A DNA stretch of 43,059 nt from a virus: positions 1 to 43,059 of IMG/VR virus record IMGVR_UViG_3300036944_000646. One strand, 5' to 3'. Of this stretch, positions 1 to 10,567 are shown in pieces. Positions within the stretch are counted from its first letter, which is position 1. Each line of letters starts with the position of its first letter. Below the pieces are notes generated by a model that saw only the letters and a program-made list of their open reading frames with translations, was not told the DNA's origin and did not search any database. The position numbers and the translations under genes are program-made.

Positions 1-32
1 ACTCCTGCAATTTCTAATAATAAATGTTTCAT
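1..32 (-). CDS. Start of a gene running off the left edge (partial)
   Basis: The first ten codons of a minus-strand gene start at an ATG at 30-32 and read MKHLLLEIAG before leaving the window. The start lies 5 nt beyond the stop codon of the lysin gene, the tight spacing seen throughout this operon, so it is probably the next gene in the tail/lysis unit. Nothing more can be said about function. Confidence 0.55.
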   Translation of the reverse strand, partial: MKHLLLEIAG

Positions 33-37
33 ACTGT

Positions 38-2014
38 TTATAGATTATCTAACCAATTGTCTGTTGTATTAAATAAAGAAGCTTGATTATTTATTAATAA
101 TGCAAGTTCTATAGCGTTAGTGGTGTTCTTTTTTTGTACAGGTTTGTCAAATGAAAAACTATTAAATCTACTAAGTGGATCATATGTACCACCTTTTTGA
201 AATTGTGGTTTAACTGTAACTTCCTGTAACTCAACTGGTTGATCTGAATTATTAGGAATCCAATCTCTTTCTAAATTGTTTCTCCAGTTTTGTTCTACTA
301 AATATGGATAACTTCCAGGGTCTCTCTCATATTTCATTTTCATTGTACCTGGTTGGTTATAATACTCTGATGGTACATAGTTAGGTACAACATCTTCATT
401 AAAAGGTATATAATCATTACCACCTTCTAACATTGTACCAGAAGCAATTGAAGAATATTGATTACGTAAATACGGAGAGTATCTTCCAACACCTTCATCT
501 AATACTGAATCACTATTATTTCTAGCTGGTAAATCTCCTACTGTAAAAGGACTCTCATAGTTTTCTACACCAAATAATTTTCTTTCAAGAGTATTGTTTT
601 TACCCCAGTTAGTTAAAGCTTGTTTATCTAATAAATCCATTGCTGTCATCAAAGGTAGGACCTTATCAACATCATATAAATCATTAGGTGAAGTAATATT
701 ATATTTTTGTTTTAAATCTTCTGATAGACTATTATACTTAATTTGACCAGGTCCTACAGAATATTTCTTACCACCACCAAATGCAGTTAAAACACTTTCA
801 GCAACATTTTCTAATTTAGAACCAAGACGTTTTCCTTTTGAAGTTGTCCAGTTGTTTTCTACACCAAGTTCACCAAATACATTTAACAATGAATCTTGAA
901 TATCTTCTTTTGATTTACCTGTTTTTTTAACAAGTTCATTTATTTGATCATTGTCATTTGCAAATGATACAAACTTATCCATAACACGCTTAGTATCAGG
1001 ATTATAGTTTTTAGCATTTTTTGATATGCGCCATTCATATTCTTGTGGAGAACTTGAGTCGCTCTTAATCATTTTTTGTTTATCATCATACACTTCTTTT
1101 TCTTCAGGTGTAAGATTATAAGGATTATCACCGCTGTAAGGATTAACTTTAAAAACTACAGCATTTGGTTCTGTATCTTTTCTGTTAGGGTCTAACCAAT
1201 ATTCTATTTCAGATTTATCAGAAAGTTGTTCTTGTTGAGCATAATTATCAAAAAATCTATACTTACCATTTGCATCAATACCTAAAAATATTCTTGTGTG
1301 TGATGGATAATATTTACCTTGTTCATTTGCAACTTGTTTATACTGGATCATATCTCCAGGTTCTAAGTTATCAATACCTTTTAAACCCCATCCTTGATTA
1401 GCAGTAAAACCATACTCTTTAGCATTTAATGCAAAATCAGTATTAGACCAGTTAATGTTATCTAAAACACCTGCAGTTTTGTAAACATCGCAAGCTCCTC
1501 CAACACATGTGTATGGTAATTTACCTTCTCTTGCAGATGCTTCTCTAACATTTTGAGGAACTTCATCAGGAGTAATATAATCATTTTCACGCACTCTTCT
1601 TTCAGCTTCTTCAACAACTTTTGCTGCATACTCTTTACGTTTTTGATCATTAGGTGCAAGACCTGCAAATTGGTATTTTTGTAATTGATTGCAAGTTTCA
1701 CAATCAGAGTCATGCATCATCATACCACCTTGTTGTGCAATAGGCATTTCTTGTTCTGTAACTTCAGAACCTGGAAAGTAATACTCTTGTCCAGGTTCCA
1801 TATATTGTTGATTACCAAACTCATCCGTACCAATAAGACGTTTACTAACACCCTTCATAGTTATAGGTGTACCCTGCGGTGTACCATAAATAGTATTGGA
1901 AGGATTATTTCTGTAAGGAGAATTATCTTTGTATCCTTGTCTAGATACATCTTGACGTATCTTTTGATTTTGAGTACTGATGAATTTCATCAATGTTTCA
2001 TTATGTTTGTTCAT
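38..2014 (-). CDS. Two-domain virion lysin: papain-like peptidase plus lytic-transglycosylase-like domain
   Basis: Protein of 658 aa. Residues about 160-290 look like a CHAP/NlpC-P60-type cysteine peptidase: Cys170 in YTCVGGAC, His239 in PSHTRIFLG and an Asn in FFDNY give the expected C-H-N order. Residues about 345-470 resemble a lysozyme/soluble lytic transglycosylase fold, with GELGVENN supplying a likely catalytic Glu (about 382) followed by SVGPGQIKY. The expected role is local digestion of peptidoglycan by the virion during DNA entry or at lysis. No signal peptide is visible. QQGG near residue 97 and QKGG near the C terminus recall processing or linker motifs common in crAss-like tail proteins (from memory). 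The ATG shares one base with the stop of the 2240-aa tail gene. Domain calls rest on motifs alone; a purely structural role is possible. Confidence 0.62.
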   Translation of the reverse strand: MNKHNETLMKFISTQNQKIRQDVSRQGYKDNSPYRNNPSNTIYGTPQGTPITMKGVSKRLIGTDEFGNQQYMEPGQEYYFPGSEVTEQEMPIAQQGGMMMHDSDCETCNQLQKYQFAGLAPNDQKRKEYAAKVVEEAERRVRENDYITPDEVPQNVREASAREGKLPYTCVGGACDVYKTAGVLDNINWSNTDFALNAKEYGFTANQGWGLKGIDNLEPGDMIQYKQVANEQGKYYPSHTRIFLGIDANGKYRFFDNYAQQEQLSDKSEIEYWLDPNRKDTEPNAVVFKVNPYSGDNPYNLTPEEKEVYDDKQKMIKSDSSSPQEYEWRISKNAKNYNPDTKRVMDKFVSFANDNDQINELVKKTGKSKEDIQDSLLNVFGELGVENNWTTSKGKRLGSKLENVAESVLTAFGGGKKYSVGPGQIKYNSLSEDLKQKYNITSPNDLYDVDKVLPLMTAMDLLDKQALTNWGKNNTLERKLFGVENYESPFTVGDLPARNNSDSVLDEGVGRYSPYLRNQYSSIASGTMLEGGNDYIPFNEDVVPNYVPSEYYNQPGTMKMKYERDPGSYPYLVEQNWRNNLERDWIPNNSDQPVELQEVTVKPQFQKGGTYDPLSRFNSFSFDKPVQKKNTTNAIELALLINNQASLFNTTDNWLDNL

Positions 2015-5000
2015 TATCTAGGACTATTAAGGTGTTTACTACTAGTAATTTTCAATATCATTTTTTTATTACTACTCACGTTCTTGCGTAATAATATTTT
2101 ATTTCCATAATGTCTTATTTTTTTATGCTGCGTAGGACTTTTAAAGTAATCTACATATAGTGGATTAATAGTTTTATTATATCCGTCATTTGCAGTAATC
2201 CACATTGGAATAGTAGAACCAGTAAACTCACCTCTATCAGCAGTAATATCATAAAACTGATTGAATCTAAATTTATTTTCTTCTTTGCTGTATAAGATAT
2301 CTATACCACCTGCGTTAGGAATTGGGTAATTCAAAAGTTGTAATGGTTGATTCTTAGGTTTAATGTTTAATAACAACAAACCTGAAATCTGCTCAGAATT
2401 GTAAATAATAGCTCTATCAAAATTTTCGTCTAAGATATGATTAAAATCTCTACCTTCATTATAATACACATATGTATCTAATGTATACTCTACATTACGT
2501 AATGTTGTAACAGTGTTTGCTGTAGTTACAGGATATTCAATTTCCCATGGAAAATTAAAACCATAAAAATTAGAAAATAAATCAGTTCTTACATTATGTC
2601 TCCATAGTTTACTAACAGTGTAACTTGGATTTTTTGTTTTAGTATATTCGTAATTACAAATCAAAGGATCTGTGTTAATATACCCAGGTGTACCAGCTAA
2701 TACAAGATCGTCACATTCTCCAACTGTTGTTGTTTCTGTATCAGGTTCACATACTTCAGGACATGCACATTCAACTTTTTTACAAATAGGCGGATTTAAT
2801 GGATCGCATTCTCCAATTAAAGTGTATCCTTCAGGACATGTACACGTTGGTGGTGCTAAACAAATATTTCCTGCAACAGCATTTGCTACAAAAGCTGTTG
2901 TGTTAGTTGGAGAAGTACCATCAGCAACTACAATAAACTGGTTTGCTGTTACACTACAAGTAATTGCATTTAATAATGCTGATGCACCACCTGGTAAAGT
3001 AGGACTAGATGGATCACAAAATATAGAATACACTTCTGCATTTGTCAAACCTTGTAAAACACATCCTACAGCTGTACTACCTGTACCACAATCAGAAGGA
3101 TCTCCTCCTGTGTTATTTGCAGTTGCATCTGTCATAAATAACATTACAGATTTAAACGACGGATTTGCAGATCTATCACCAAGTTCTGAACCAGCTCTGT
3201 CAGCTAAAACAGCACTTGCTCCTGCAAACCCAGAACAAATATTTGTACCATTTGCTGATGCTGGACTATAATAAGTTGCTACAGCAGCAGGTGTTACTGT
3301 ATTACTCATAGAAAACCCTAAAGGTTGCATTGAACTAATGTGATTACTTGACCATCTTGTAAAACCTACTTGAATATCTCCTGAAGCCATTCCACTTGAA
3401 ATTGCAGGTGAGTTTAAAAAATCTTGGACAAACTGTCTTTGAGCTTCAATTCTAAATCCTGTTTCTGTACTACCAGAAACATCCATTGCAATAACAATAT
3501 CCAATAAACAAGCAACTGGGTTTGGTGTTATAGTTGATTGAACTTGAGATATAGTAACATCTGCAGGTTGAGAACTTGTAACTACTTTTGTACATAACTG
3601 AGTTACTGTATCAAATGTATACCCAACTGGACATACAGGTGTAGTAGTATCTTCACGTTTAACAGTAAGGAAGTGATTGTATGATGGAATCATCCACTCA
3701 GGATGCCAGTCATGAAAACTTATCCATGCTTTAATTTTAGGATCATAACTAATAGTCCAACTAACTTCTTGTAGCAAACCTTTAATATCAATTGGTGTTA
3801 ATACAGGTTTAATAATAGGATTGAAATATGTTACACAACTACAAGTAGCAGCTTCAGTATCTAATATGCATGGATTAAAACAATCTACAGGTGCAACATC
3901 AGTATCTCCTTCACACATGTTACTTTCTGCATTATATGTATAACCAGGAGGACATATGTCATTTTGAACTAATCTTTCACATCTTAAACTTTCAGTATTG
4001 TATGAATAACCAACTGGACAACTTATAATAGCAGGAACTTCGTTATATGCAGTTTCATTTAAATAAAATCCTTCACCTTCAACATATACTAAATAATCTT
4101 TTATATCTAAAAATCCAGGAGTAGGTTTATAATCTTTTTTGCTAAAATATAATATTTCAAACTGTGAATCAAATATTGCTTGACAAGATATACCTTCAAG
4201 TACATTATCATATAATGGAAAATCAGGATATACTTCTAACAATGGAGATGGTAAATTTTTAAGGAACCAGTGTTTCATACCATCATGTGATATTTCATTA
4301 ATACTGCTTCCATTAAAAGAACATATCTTACCTGTTTGCTGTGATATCCAAAATAAACCGTAAGGTGTATTTACAACACCTCTGTTAGAAATACTTGTAC
4401 CATAAGCAAACGCATCATCTGCATTTACAATTGATTGCATGTTTTGTTGAAATAATCCTGCATCACCTACAGTGTATTTTACACCAGCAGCACTTTGAAA
4501 AGTATCTACACCAACAAATTGCATTGGTTCAATGTCTTCAAAAAGTATTAAAGACCCTTGTGCATTTAATGATTTAATTGTAGATATCTTTCCTTCAAAA
4601 TCTCTGTAATTAAACTGTAAGAAATTTCTCCAGTTGTCACGTTTAAGACCTGATTGTTGTTGTAATGAATAAACTACTTTATATGGATAGTGTTCAAAAC
4701 ATGTTGAGTAAATAGTAGGATCGTAATCTCTTGGAAGTATGTTACCCCATGATTTAAAATTACTATATATTTTAGAAGCACTTAATGATAAGTCATACTT
4801 GTAATATACAGGTCTTTTAATTAAGTCACTTCTAAACATTAAAGATACATCTGTAAATGAGTTACCTACAGGATCATAAAATTTTTCCCAAACATCTTCA
4901 CCATAATCTCTAAATGCAACATTTAATTCTGACTCTGTAAAAAAGTCACGAACACCATTTGCAAATAAATACATCCACGCATTTATAAAACTTGTTTTTA

Positions 5001-8000
5001 ATAAAAATCCTATAGATTGTTTACCATGTAACTGATAATAATTATCAGGACCAGTAACATCTAATTGAAGAAGAGTTGGAAAACCAATACTTATATTTAT
5101 TGCAAACAATGAAGCATCATATCTTGTACTATCTAACCAATATGAAGGTTGAGGTCCATTTACATAATTTAAATACTTAAATTCTGTTCCATCAGGTACA
5201 TCAAATAACCAAGTATTAAAAAAGAAATATGGATTTTTTTCTGTGTATCTATTAATATAAACATCACCTCCATATATAACACCTGTACTATATCTTACAT
5301 TTGGTGTATTTGATGCAGGAAAAATACAAGAGTTTGTTGGAAGTTGTACTATAGAATATAATTGACCATACTGATTTTCGTAATCATATTTAATAGCACC
5401 GTAATACGAACAAATATTTTTTTCATATACATCAAAAGGTCTGTTTGTATCAGGTAATAATGATTTTGAATTATCGACATTTACAGGATTAGGTAATGTT
5501 GAACTATCTAATTTTAAAGCAAGATACTTGTTTCTATCAATATTGTTAATTCTAAACGTACCATCAAAATCTTGTAAACCAGAACTTACATAACGTAGTT
5601 TTGTATTTTCAATTTTTCTTGTAAATGAAGGTAATAATCCAGGTGTAACATTTGAGTTTGTTACATTGCTATGACTTTGATAAAAACCACTACTGTTTAT
5701 TTGTATAACATGGTCATGAAATTTAATAATGTTGTATAATAAAGTAGTGTATTGATCAACAGTTTCTAAAAATGTCAATGTTGCAGTTTGCAGTGCGCTT
5801 GCAAAAGTTAAAAGAAAAGCAAGATATGATGCCCAACTTGTACCAGGTTGAGATAAAGCTTGATATTGTTGATAAATGCTACCCAAAATTCCTCCAGCAT
5901 TACCAATTCCAGATGTTAAATTTGCTGAATCATGATCGTCATAATTATTATTTGGAAGATACGTTGTATGATCTGTACCTCCAGTGATTGACCAATTATC
6001 AAAATAAGTACCTCCAAGACTTGTCCAAGTTAAATTAAAATTACCACTACCATTTAAACCAACCGTTGTATTATAATCTCTAGTCAACTTAACTCTACTT
6101 GATGTTTTATTATTATTACCAAAAAGAGTTAACAACGCCATACCTGTTGCAGCAATTCCTATTATTCCAAACGCATCCTCATGTATAAATTTAAATCTAG
6201 GATGACTATCTGGTAATTCACCAAACATTTTTGTAATACCAAATTCTTCAGTATATATTTTAATATGTCCTCCTGAACCTGCATAAGGTTTTACTAAGTT
6301 GTTTTCAGGAGCATGAAAAGAAAATATATTATTTTTTACAGTAATATTATTAGGATCGCCAGGATATTGTAAGAACGGATCATTTCCTAAACTGTTGTAA
6401 GGATAGTTTTGAAACAAACCTTTAACAGAAGGATTACCTTGAATATCATACTGAATCATGTTATTAAACAATCCTTTTGCTAGGATAGATCTATTACCTT
6501 CACGAGATCCTCTTAATATTTCATACCCAACAATATCTTCTATAGGTGCGCCTAATTCATCTACAGGATGTTCTATATTGTATGCTTGAACACCTAGTAT
6601 ATATATCCTATCACCTGTATTATTATGAATATGCATTGTTTCATTAGAAGGCATCTTATGATGTCTAATAGGTTGACTACACAAATCACCCCAGATTTCA
6701 GGATGAGCATTAGGGTATCTTTCTGTTGATTCCCAATATGCCATGTCACCTCTTGCAATAATAGGAAAACCATCAGGTGTTAATTCATTTGTCACACTTG
6801 TTCTTGAAGATGTATCATATACTCTCCATGTTTCACGTTTTGAAGAATCAATAACATCAGGATTAGATGTTGGTAGAATAACTCTATCAGTTGCAGTAGA
6901 TGCTCTACCAGGTATATGAAATGATGCAGATCTTGCACCTGTTTTATATACCCATCTGATAAAGAAAGGATATACCTCATCACGAAGATATCCAGTTTGA
7001 TTACCTCCATCCCAATAGTATGAAGCAGGATACTCAACAGCAGTCCATTGTAATCTTATATTATTTGCTAATGATTGATAATTAAAGTATGGTTGAGTTG
7101 TTACAGCAGTACGAATTAAATATCCACCTACATCAAACATCTTTTCACTCTTTTCGTAAACAACTGTCTTTACAGGAATTATAGATAAGTCAACAGTTGG
7201 TAATGATTGATTGTATTGATCTAAGTGTACTTTAGTTTGATTAATAGAATAGTATCCTATCTTTTTTGCAACTGTTTGCTGATTGATTGTAGCAATTACT
7301 ACTACTTCATATTCTTCAAAATTCTGATCTAGATTATCTATAATTATATCAATAGATCCTCCCATTCCTGTATGATCCCATAATGATTGTGCATTACTTG
7401 GCATACTATAATCAGTAAGTTTTACACCATTTTCAGAATACGCAATAACTGCTTGATAAGAACCATTGTTTAATTGTCCACTACCTGCTGACTTATTTAC
7501 AGTAACACATGGTTGTTGTACAAATGGATGTAAACGTAATGCATCACAATCTAATTCTGTTGTACAACATTCAGCACCGCATGCTTCAGGATCAATTACA
7601 CCATCAACTAATTTAGTTGAACATAATGCACCAGGTTCTGATACAATATACCCACTTGCAGGATTTATAACAACATTTCCTTCTAAAGCACATATGGTTA
7701 CACTTTGACCATTAGCTAAAAATGGAGAATATACAACTTGATCATTCTCATCAGTATATTGTATATATGTTATTTCTGGCATAGGTGGTGTACCTGGTGC
7801 AGAAGGATTAGGACAACTGAGTCTAAAACCATAATAACGTGCTGGTTGAAGTGAAAGATTACAATTTGAAGTAACTATTATTGTACAAGTAGAAGTTAAT
7901 GAAGATTTCATAAATGTAAATATAGCAGGAACTGAAATCCAACCACCTGGACCAAGAATAGTTGATGAACCGCTAGAATTAAAAACTCCTTGATCTGTAC

Positions 8001-8736
8001 AACCAGAATCAATTACTTGATTGCCATCATAAAATACTTGAATTCTATCTGGTCGAGTCGGTGCACCTGTACCCCATTCAAGTGTAACAAGACCATATAA
8101 AACACCTAAATCAATTGTATAAGTTTGTGTTTCTGAAGCGCCACTAACTGCATTACCTACATAGTATGTTACTGTTTGACCACAGTTTTGATTAGCACCT
8201 TGATTAGTAATAGTATATTCGTAATAATTTTTTACTACTTGAGATGTTATAGGAAAACATTTATATGGTATTCTTGTAGGATCAAGATTTAATACGCGGT
8301 CAGGATTTAAATTATCTTGCCAGTATACAGAAAAAGTACAATCATAGTTTTCTTTACATACACCTGTAATAAGGTTATATGTTTTAAAATTCAAACACTC
8401 ATCATTTACAAGTTGTGTGTAAGAACAATCTGCTTCATCAAATATTCCTATTTCTGAATTAACATTGTTAGTAGAAAATATAACCCACTCTGTTCTTACT
8501 TTATATACAATACCCACAATTGTATAGGGAACGGTACTGCAATATAAGTTTGCTTGTTCGTTACCAATACTACCTACTTCACCATTGTGAGCATTGTTAA
8601 TAGCATTAATTGCATTTGTCCATACTCCTTCAGGAATATAAACATCTACAATATCTTTAATCATACCTTTAGAAAAGGTATTTGTTTTTTCTAAGCTGCT
8701 ACCTTGCGATTGATTGTTGTTTGTATTATCAGCCAT
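2014..8736 (-). CDS. Very large tail (stabilization/muzzle-type) protein with embedded VWA domain and Cys-rich repeats
   Basis: Protein of 2240 aa, the largest in the window, placed between a tail ring-type protein and the lysin. Its C-terminal region (FRFNQFYDITADRGEF, then a Lys/Arg-rich end) resembles the C terminus of crAss-like tail stabilization/muzzle proteins as I remember them. Between about 1570 and 1980 it carries an apparent insertion. Cys modules of type C-P-x-G-Y-[ST]-x(n)-C begin at about 1573, 1595, 1702 and 1967. A von Willebrand factor A domain (about 1745-1955) has a MIDAS-type DVSGS at about 1752-1756, and a downstream FMTDATA segment resembles the later VWA strand. Many other CxC and CC pairs occur. 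The expected role is the outer tail assembly and host contact; the VWA segment may be a metal-dependent adhesion module. The start codon overlaps the preceding stop by one base. The family assignment is inference; the VWA motif is visible directly. Confidence 0.7.
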   Translation of the reverse strand: MADNTNNNQSQGSSLEKTNTFSKGMIKDIVDVYIPEGVWTNAINAINNAHNGEVGSIGNEQANLYCSTVPYTIVGIVYKVRTEWVIFSTNNVNSEIGIFDEADCSYTQLVNDECLNFKTYNLITGVCKENYDCTFSVYWQDNLNPDRVLNLDPTRIPYKCFPITSQVVKNYYEYTITNQGANQNCGQTVTYYVGNAVSGASETQTYTIDLGVLYGLVTLEWGTGAPTRPDRIQVFYDGNQVIDSGCTDQGVFNSSGSSTILGPGGWISVPAIFTFMKSSLTSTCTIIVTSNCNLSLQPARYYGFRLSCPNPSAPGTPPMPEITYIQYTDENDQVVYSPFLANGQSVTICALEGNVVINPASGYIVSEPGALCSTKLVDGVIDPEACGAECCTTELDCDALRLHPFVQQPCVTVNKSAGSGQLNNGSYQAVIAYSENGVKLTDYSMPSNAQSLWDHTGMGGSIDIIIDNLDQNFEEYEVVVIATINQQTVAKKIGYYSINQTKVHLDQYNQSLPTVDLSIIPVKTVVYEKSEKMFDVGGYLIRTAVTTQPYFNYQSLANNIRLQWTAVEYPASYYWDGGNQTGYLRDEVYPFFIRWVYKTGARSASFHIPGRASTATDRVILPTSNPDVIDSSKRETWRVYDTSSRTSVTNELTPDGFPIIARGDMAYWESTERYPNAHPEIWGDLCSQPIRHHKMPSNETMHIHNNTGDRIYILGVQAYNIEHPVDELGAPIEDIVGYEILRGSREGNRSILAKGLFNNMIQYDIQGNPSVKGLFQNYPYNSLGNDPFLQYPGDPNNITVKNNIFSFHAPENNLVKPYAGSGGHIKIYTEEFGITKMFGELPDSHPRFKFIHEDAFGIIGIAATGMALLTLFGNNNKTSSRVKLTRDYNTTVGLNGSGNFNLTWTSLGGTYFDNWSITGGTDHTTYLPNNNYDDHDSANLTSGIGNAGGILGSIYQQYQALSQPGTSWASYLAFLLTFASALQTATLTFLETVDQYTTLLYNIIKFHDHVIQINSSGFYQSHSNVTNSNVTPGLLPSFTRKIENTKLRYVSSGLQDFDGTFRINNIDRNKYLALKLDSSTLPNPVNVDNSKSLLPDTNRPFDVYEKNICSYYGAIKYDYENQYGQLYSIVQLPTNSCIFPASNTPNVRYSTGVIYGGDVYINRYTEKNPYFFFNTWLFDVPDGTEFKYLNYVNGPQPSYWLDSTRYDASLFAINISIGFPTLLQLDVTGPDNYYQLHGKQSIGFLLKTSFINAWMYLFANGVRDFFTESELNVAFRDYGEDVWEKFYDPVGNSFTDVSLMFRSDLIKRPVYYKYDLSLSASKIYSNFKSWGNILPRDYDPTIYSTCFEHYPYKVVYSLQQQSGLKRDNWRNFLQFNYRDFEGKISTIKSLNAQGSLILFEDIEPMQFVGVDTFQSAAGVKYTVGDAGLFQQNMQSIVNADDAFAYGTSISNRGVVNTPYGLFWISQQTGKICSFNGSSINEISHDGMKHWFLKNLPSPLLEVYPDFPLYDNVLEGISCQAIFDSQFEILYFSKKDYKPTPGFLDIKDYLVYVEGEGFYLNETAYNEVPAIISCPVGYSYNTESLRCERLVQNDICPPGYTYNAESNMCEGDTDVAPVDCFNPCILDTEAATCSCVTYFNPIIKPVLTPIDIKGLLQEVSWTISYDPKIKAWISFHDWHPEWMIPSYNHFLTVKREDTTTPVCPVGYTFDTVTQLCTKVVTSSQPADVTISQVQSTITPNPVACLLDIVIAMDVSGSTETGFRIEAQRQFVQDFLNSPAISSGMASGDIQVGFTRWSSNHISSMQPLGFSMSNTVTPAAVATYYSPASANGTNICSGFAGASAVLADRAGSELGDRSANPSFKSVMLFMTDATANNTGGDPSDCGTGSTAVGCVLQGLTNAEVYSIFCDPSSPTLPGGASALLNAITCSVTANQFIVVADGTSPTNTTAFVANAVAGNICLAPPTCTCPEGYTLIGECDPLNPPICKKVECACPEVCEPDTETTTVGECDDLVLAGTPGYINTDPLICNYEYTKTKNPSYTVSKLWRHNVRTDLFSNFYGFNFPWEIEYPVTTANTVTTLRNVEYTLDTYVYYNEGRDFNHILDENFDRAIIYNSEQISGLLLLNIKPKNQPLQLLNYPIPNAGGIDILYSKEENKFRFNQFYDITADRGEFTGSTIPMWITANDGYNKTINPLYVDYFKSPTQHKKIRHYGNKILLRKNVSSNKKMILKITSSKHLNSPR

Positions 8737-9881
8737 TATAAGTAGTTTTTGAACATTGAGTAATAATTGTGGTACTGAGCTTTTCTGTTTACATCATGAA
8801 GTTTTCTCATCTCTGCAAAATCAGGAGTATTAACAAACCCTAATGCTACATTACGAGCAGCACGTAGTTGTTGACTCATTAACTGTAAATGATTTTGCAC
8901 CTGCTCACCACTCATAAATAAGTTTTCAAAGATGCGTTGTTTTAATGCATACTCATAATATTCATTAGTATATGGATTATCAAGTACTAATAAATTACCA
9001 TCATCATCTTCCATAACAGATTGGAAGTTTAAAAAAACAGTACCTTCATCAAAGTTTGTATGTAAAAAACCGTTCTTTATATAAGCATCATAATAGTTTC
9101 CTCTCTTTCTACCAATACCTGTAATAAAACTATCGTCCATACGGTTATCATAATCTTCTCTTGGTTCTGGAGATACTGATCCTGCTTTTACCATATGCAA
9201 ACGAACTAATTCTCTACTTTCAGTTCTTCTACCGTTTGTAGTATAATATACACGAGGTGTACCGTCAGAAGCACAATCTAATAATGCAGGACATGTACCA
9301 GAACCTGTACCTACAGTACTAATCTTTGCACCAAGTACAACAACTTTAACATCAAGAATACTTTCAACAGATTCTGATACTATTTGAATATTTTCCATAT
9401 CCAAAATGTTTACATCAAAATCTAACAAACTACCATCTGAAGCAAAAACTTGTACTACAACACTGAGAGTATGTAACTGATGATTAATAACATTTACACC
9501 AAATACAATATCAGTATAAGTTGTTGATTGATTTACAAAACGTGGTTCTAAAAAGTTTTGCGCCATAACAACACCCTCAAGAACACCTTCACTATATGTT
9601 TTATTATAACTAGGTATCTCAGATGTAAGTTTATCATTACATACTAATGCAAAGTTTAACACATCTAAACCATCTGGAAGTCTACCTTTACCTTTGTAAA
9701 TATCAATTACTCTAGATTTTTGCATGTTAATACGCAAACCTAAATCATAATTACAACGCATTGCAACTTTAATAAGTTGTTGTGGATTAATGAGACCTTC
9801 AAGATCCCATGTATATAAGTCAATTTTGACACTATCTAACAAGTCATCAAATGTTCTATATTTTGGTTCAGTTAATGCCAT
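8736..9881 (-). CDS. Tail/collar ring-type structural protein (crAss-like), 381 aa
   Basis: Soluble 381-aa protein with no signal peptide or membrane segment. The N terminus (FDDLLDSVKIDLYTWDLEG) is helical, the middle is beta-rich, and the last 70 residues are helical and end in aromatic residues (YHNYYSMFKNYL). Its place directly before the giant tail protein and after the 223-aa connector-like gene matches the block of ring/tail-tube proteins in crAss-like phages. Which ring protein it corresponds to cannot be decided by eye. The start is the ATG 8 nt after the upstream stop. No enzymatic motif was seen. Confidence 0.5.
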   Translation of the reverse strand: MALTEPKYRTFDDLLDSVKIDLYTWDLEGLINPQQLIKVAMRCNYDLGLRINMQKSRVIDIYKGKGRLPDGLDVLNFALVCNDKLTSEIPSYNKTYSEGVLEGVVMAQNFLEPRFVNQSTTYTDIVFGVNVINHQLHTLSVVVQVFASDGSLLDFDVNILDMENIQIVSESVESILDVKVVVLGAKISTVGTGSGTCPALLDCASDGTPRVYYTTNGRRTESRELVRLHMVKAGSVSPEPREDYDNRMDDSFITGIGRKRGNYYDAYIKNGFLHTNFDEGTVFLNFQSVMEDDDGNLLVLDNPYTNEYYEYALKQRIFENLFMSGEQVQNHLQLMSQQLRAARNVALGFVNTPDFAEMRKLHDVNRKAQYHNYYSMFKNYL

Positions 9882-9889
9882 GGTAATTA

Positions 9890-10561
9890 TTAGTTAATAA
9901 TGTTTCTATTATCTTGTTGTTGATCAGAAGGAATCTGTAACATTATACCTAGATCTCTAATAACTCCTTGTTCAATCTCAGCATAAAGGTATTCAGGTAT
10001 CATAAAGGCACGATCTTGAATGTAAGTGCAGTCGTCTGTCAGATCACAATTATAAGAGCTTACATCGCCTACAAATACACCTTCAATTCTTACAGCATCA
10101 TAATCAAGATTTGGAAAATAAAGATGACCATCTATATACCAATAATACTTTTTCTTATTGTATCTAAATGTTTTTTGATTAGCAATCTTTGAAAAAATAA
10201 TAGGGTAAATAGGAGTAATTTCTTCAGACAAATCAAGTGTGCTAACTGATCTAAAAATAGGACCAAAGTGTCCTTCCATTGTTTCAGGTATTCTAACTTT
10301 AGTACGTTTAAATCTACAACCTGATTCTATACAATGACATGTGGATTCAGCAGCATCAATATCTATTAATTCAACATAGTTTAGTGTTTGAAATACACTG
10401 TTGAACTTCATGATTTTATTTTGAATGTCTTGTCTTCTAACAAGCATTTTAGCGTGTTTCATTACCATAGAGTACAAGAACCTATCTGTAATAAAAGCAT
10501 CTTGTTTTACTGCCTTTATTTGATTACGTACTCTTGATAATACTTCTCCTATTGTTACCAT
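9890..10561 (-). CDS. Connector/tail ring protein, 223 aa
   Basis: The N-terminal helix (GEVLSRVRNQIKAVKQDAFI) followed by a beta-rich body and a closing helix (EQGVIRDLGIML) is a layout typical of head-tail connector or tail-tube adaptor proteins of podophages. A CHCIESGC cluster near residue 75 could bind metal or form disulfides. It lies 8 nt upstream of the 381-aa ring-type gene and 6 nt downstream of a conserved unknown, so it belongs to the tail operon starting near 12.5 kb. The general structural role is inferred from context. Confidence 0.5.
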   Translation of the reverse strand: MVTIGEVLSRVRNQIKAVKQDAFITDRFLYSMVMKHAKMLVRRQDIQNKIMKFNSVFQTLNYVELIDIDAAESTCHCIESGCRFKRTKVRIPETMEGHFGPIFRSVSTLDLSEEITPIYPIIFSKIANQKTFRYNKKKYYWYIDGHLYFPNLDYDAVRIEGVFVGDVSSYNCDLTDDCTYIQDRAFMIPEYLYAEIEQGVIRDLGIMLQIPSDQQQDNRNIIN

Positions 10562-10567
10562 AATTTT

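Noticed and set aside
1685-2110. 141-aa plus-strand open frame
   Set aside because: Lies antisense to the lysin and tail protein start, with the long minus frames well supported by domains and coupling.
2672-3271. 199-aa plus-strand frame opposite the VWA region
   Set aside because: Composition (Ser/His/Pro repeats) is what the antisense of the Cys/Gly-rich VWA region gives; no start context or neighbours.
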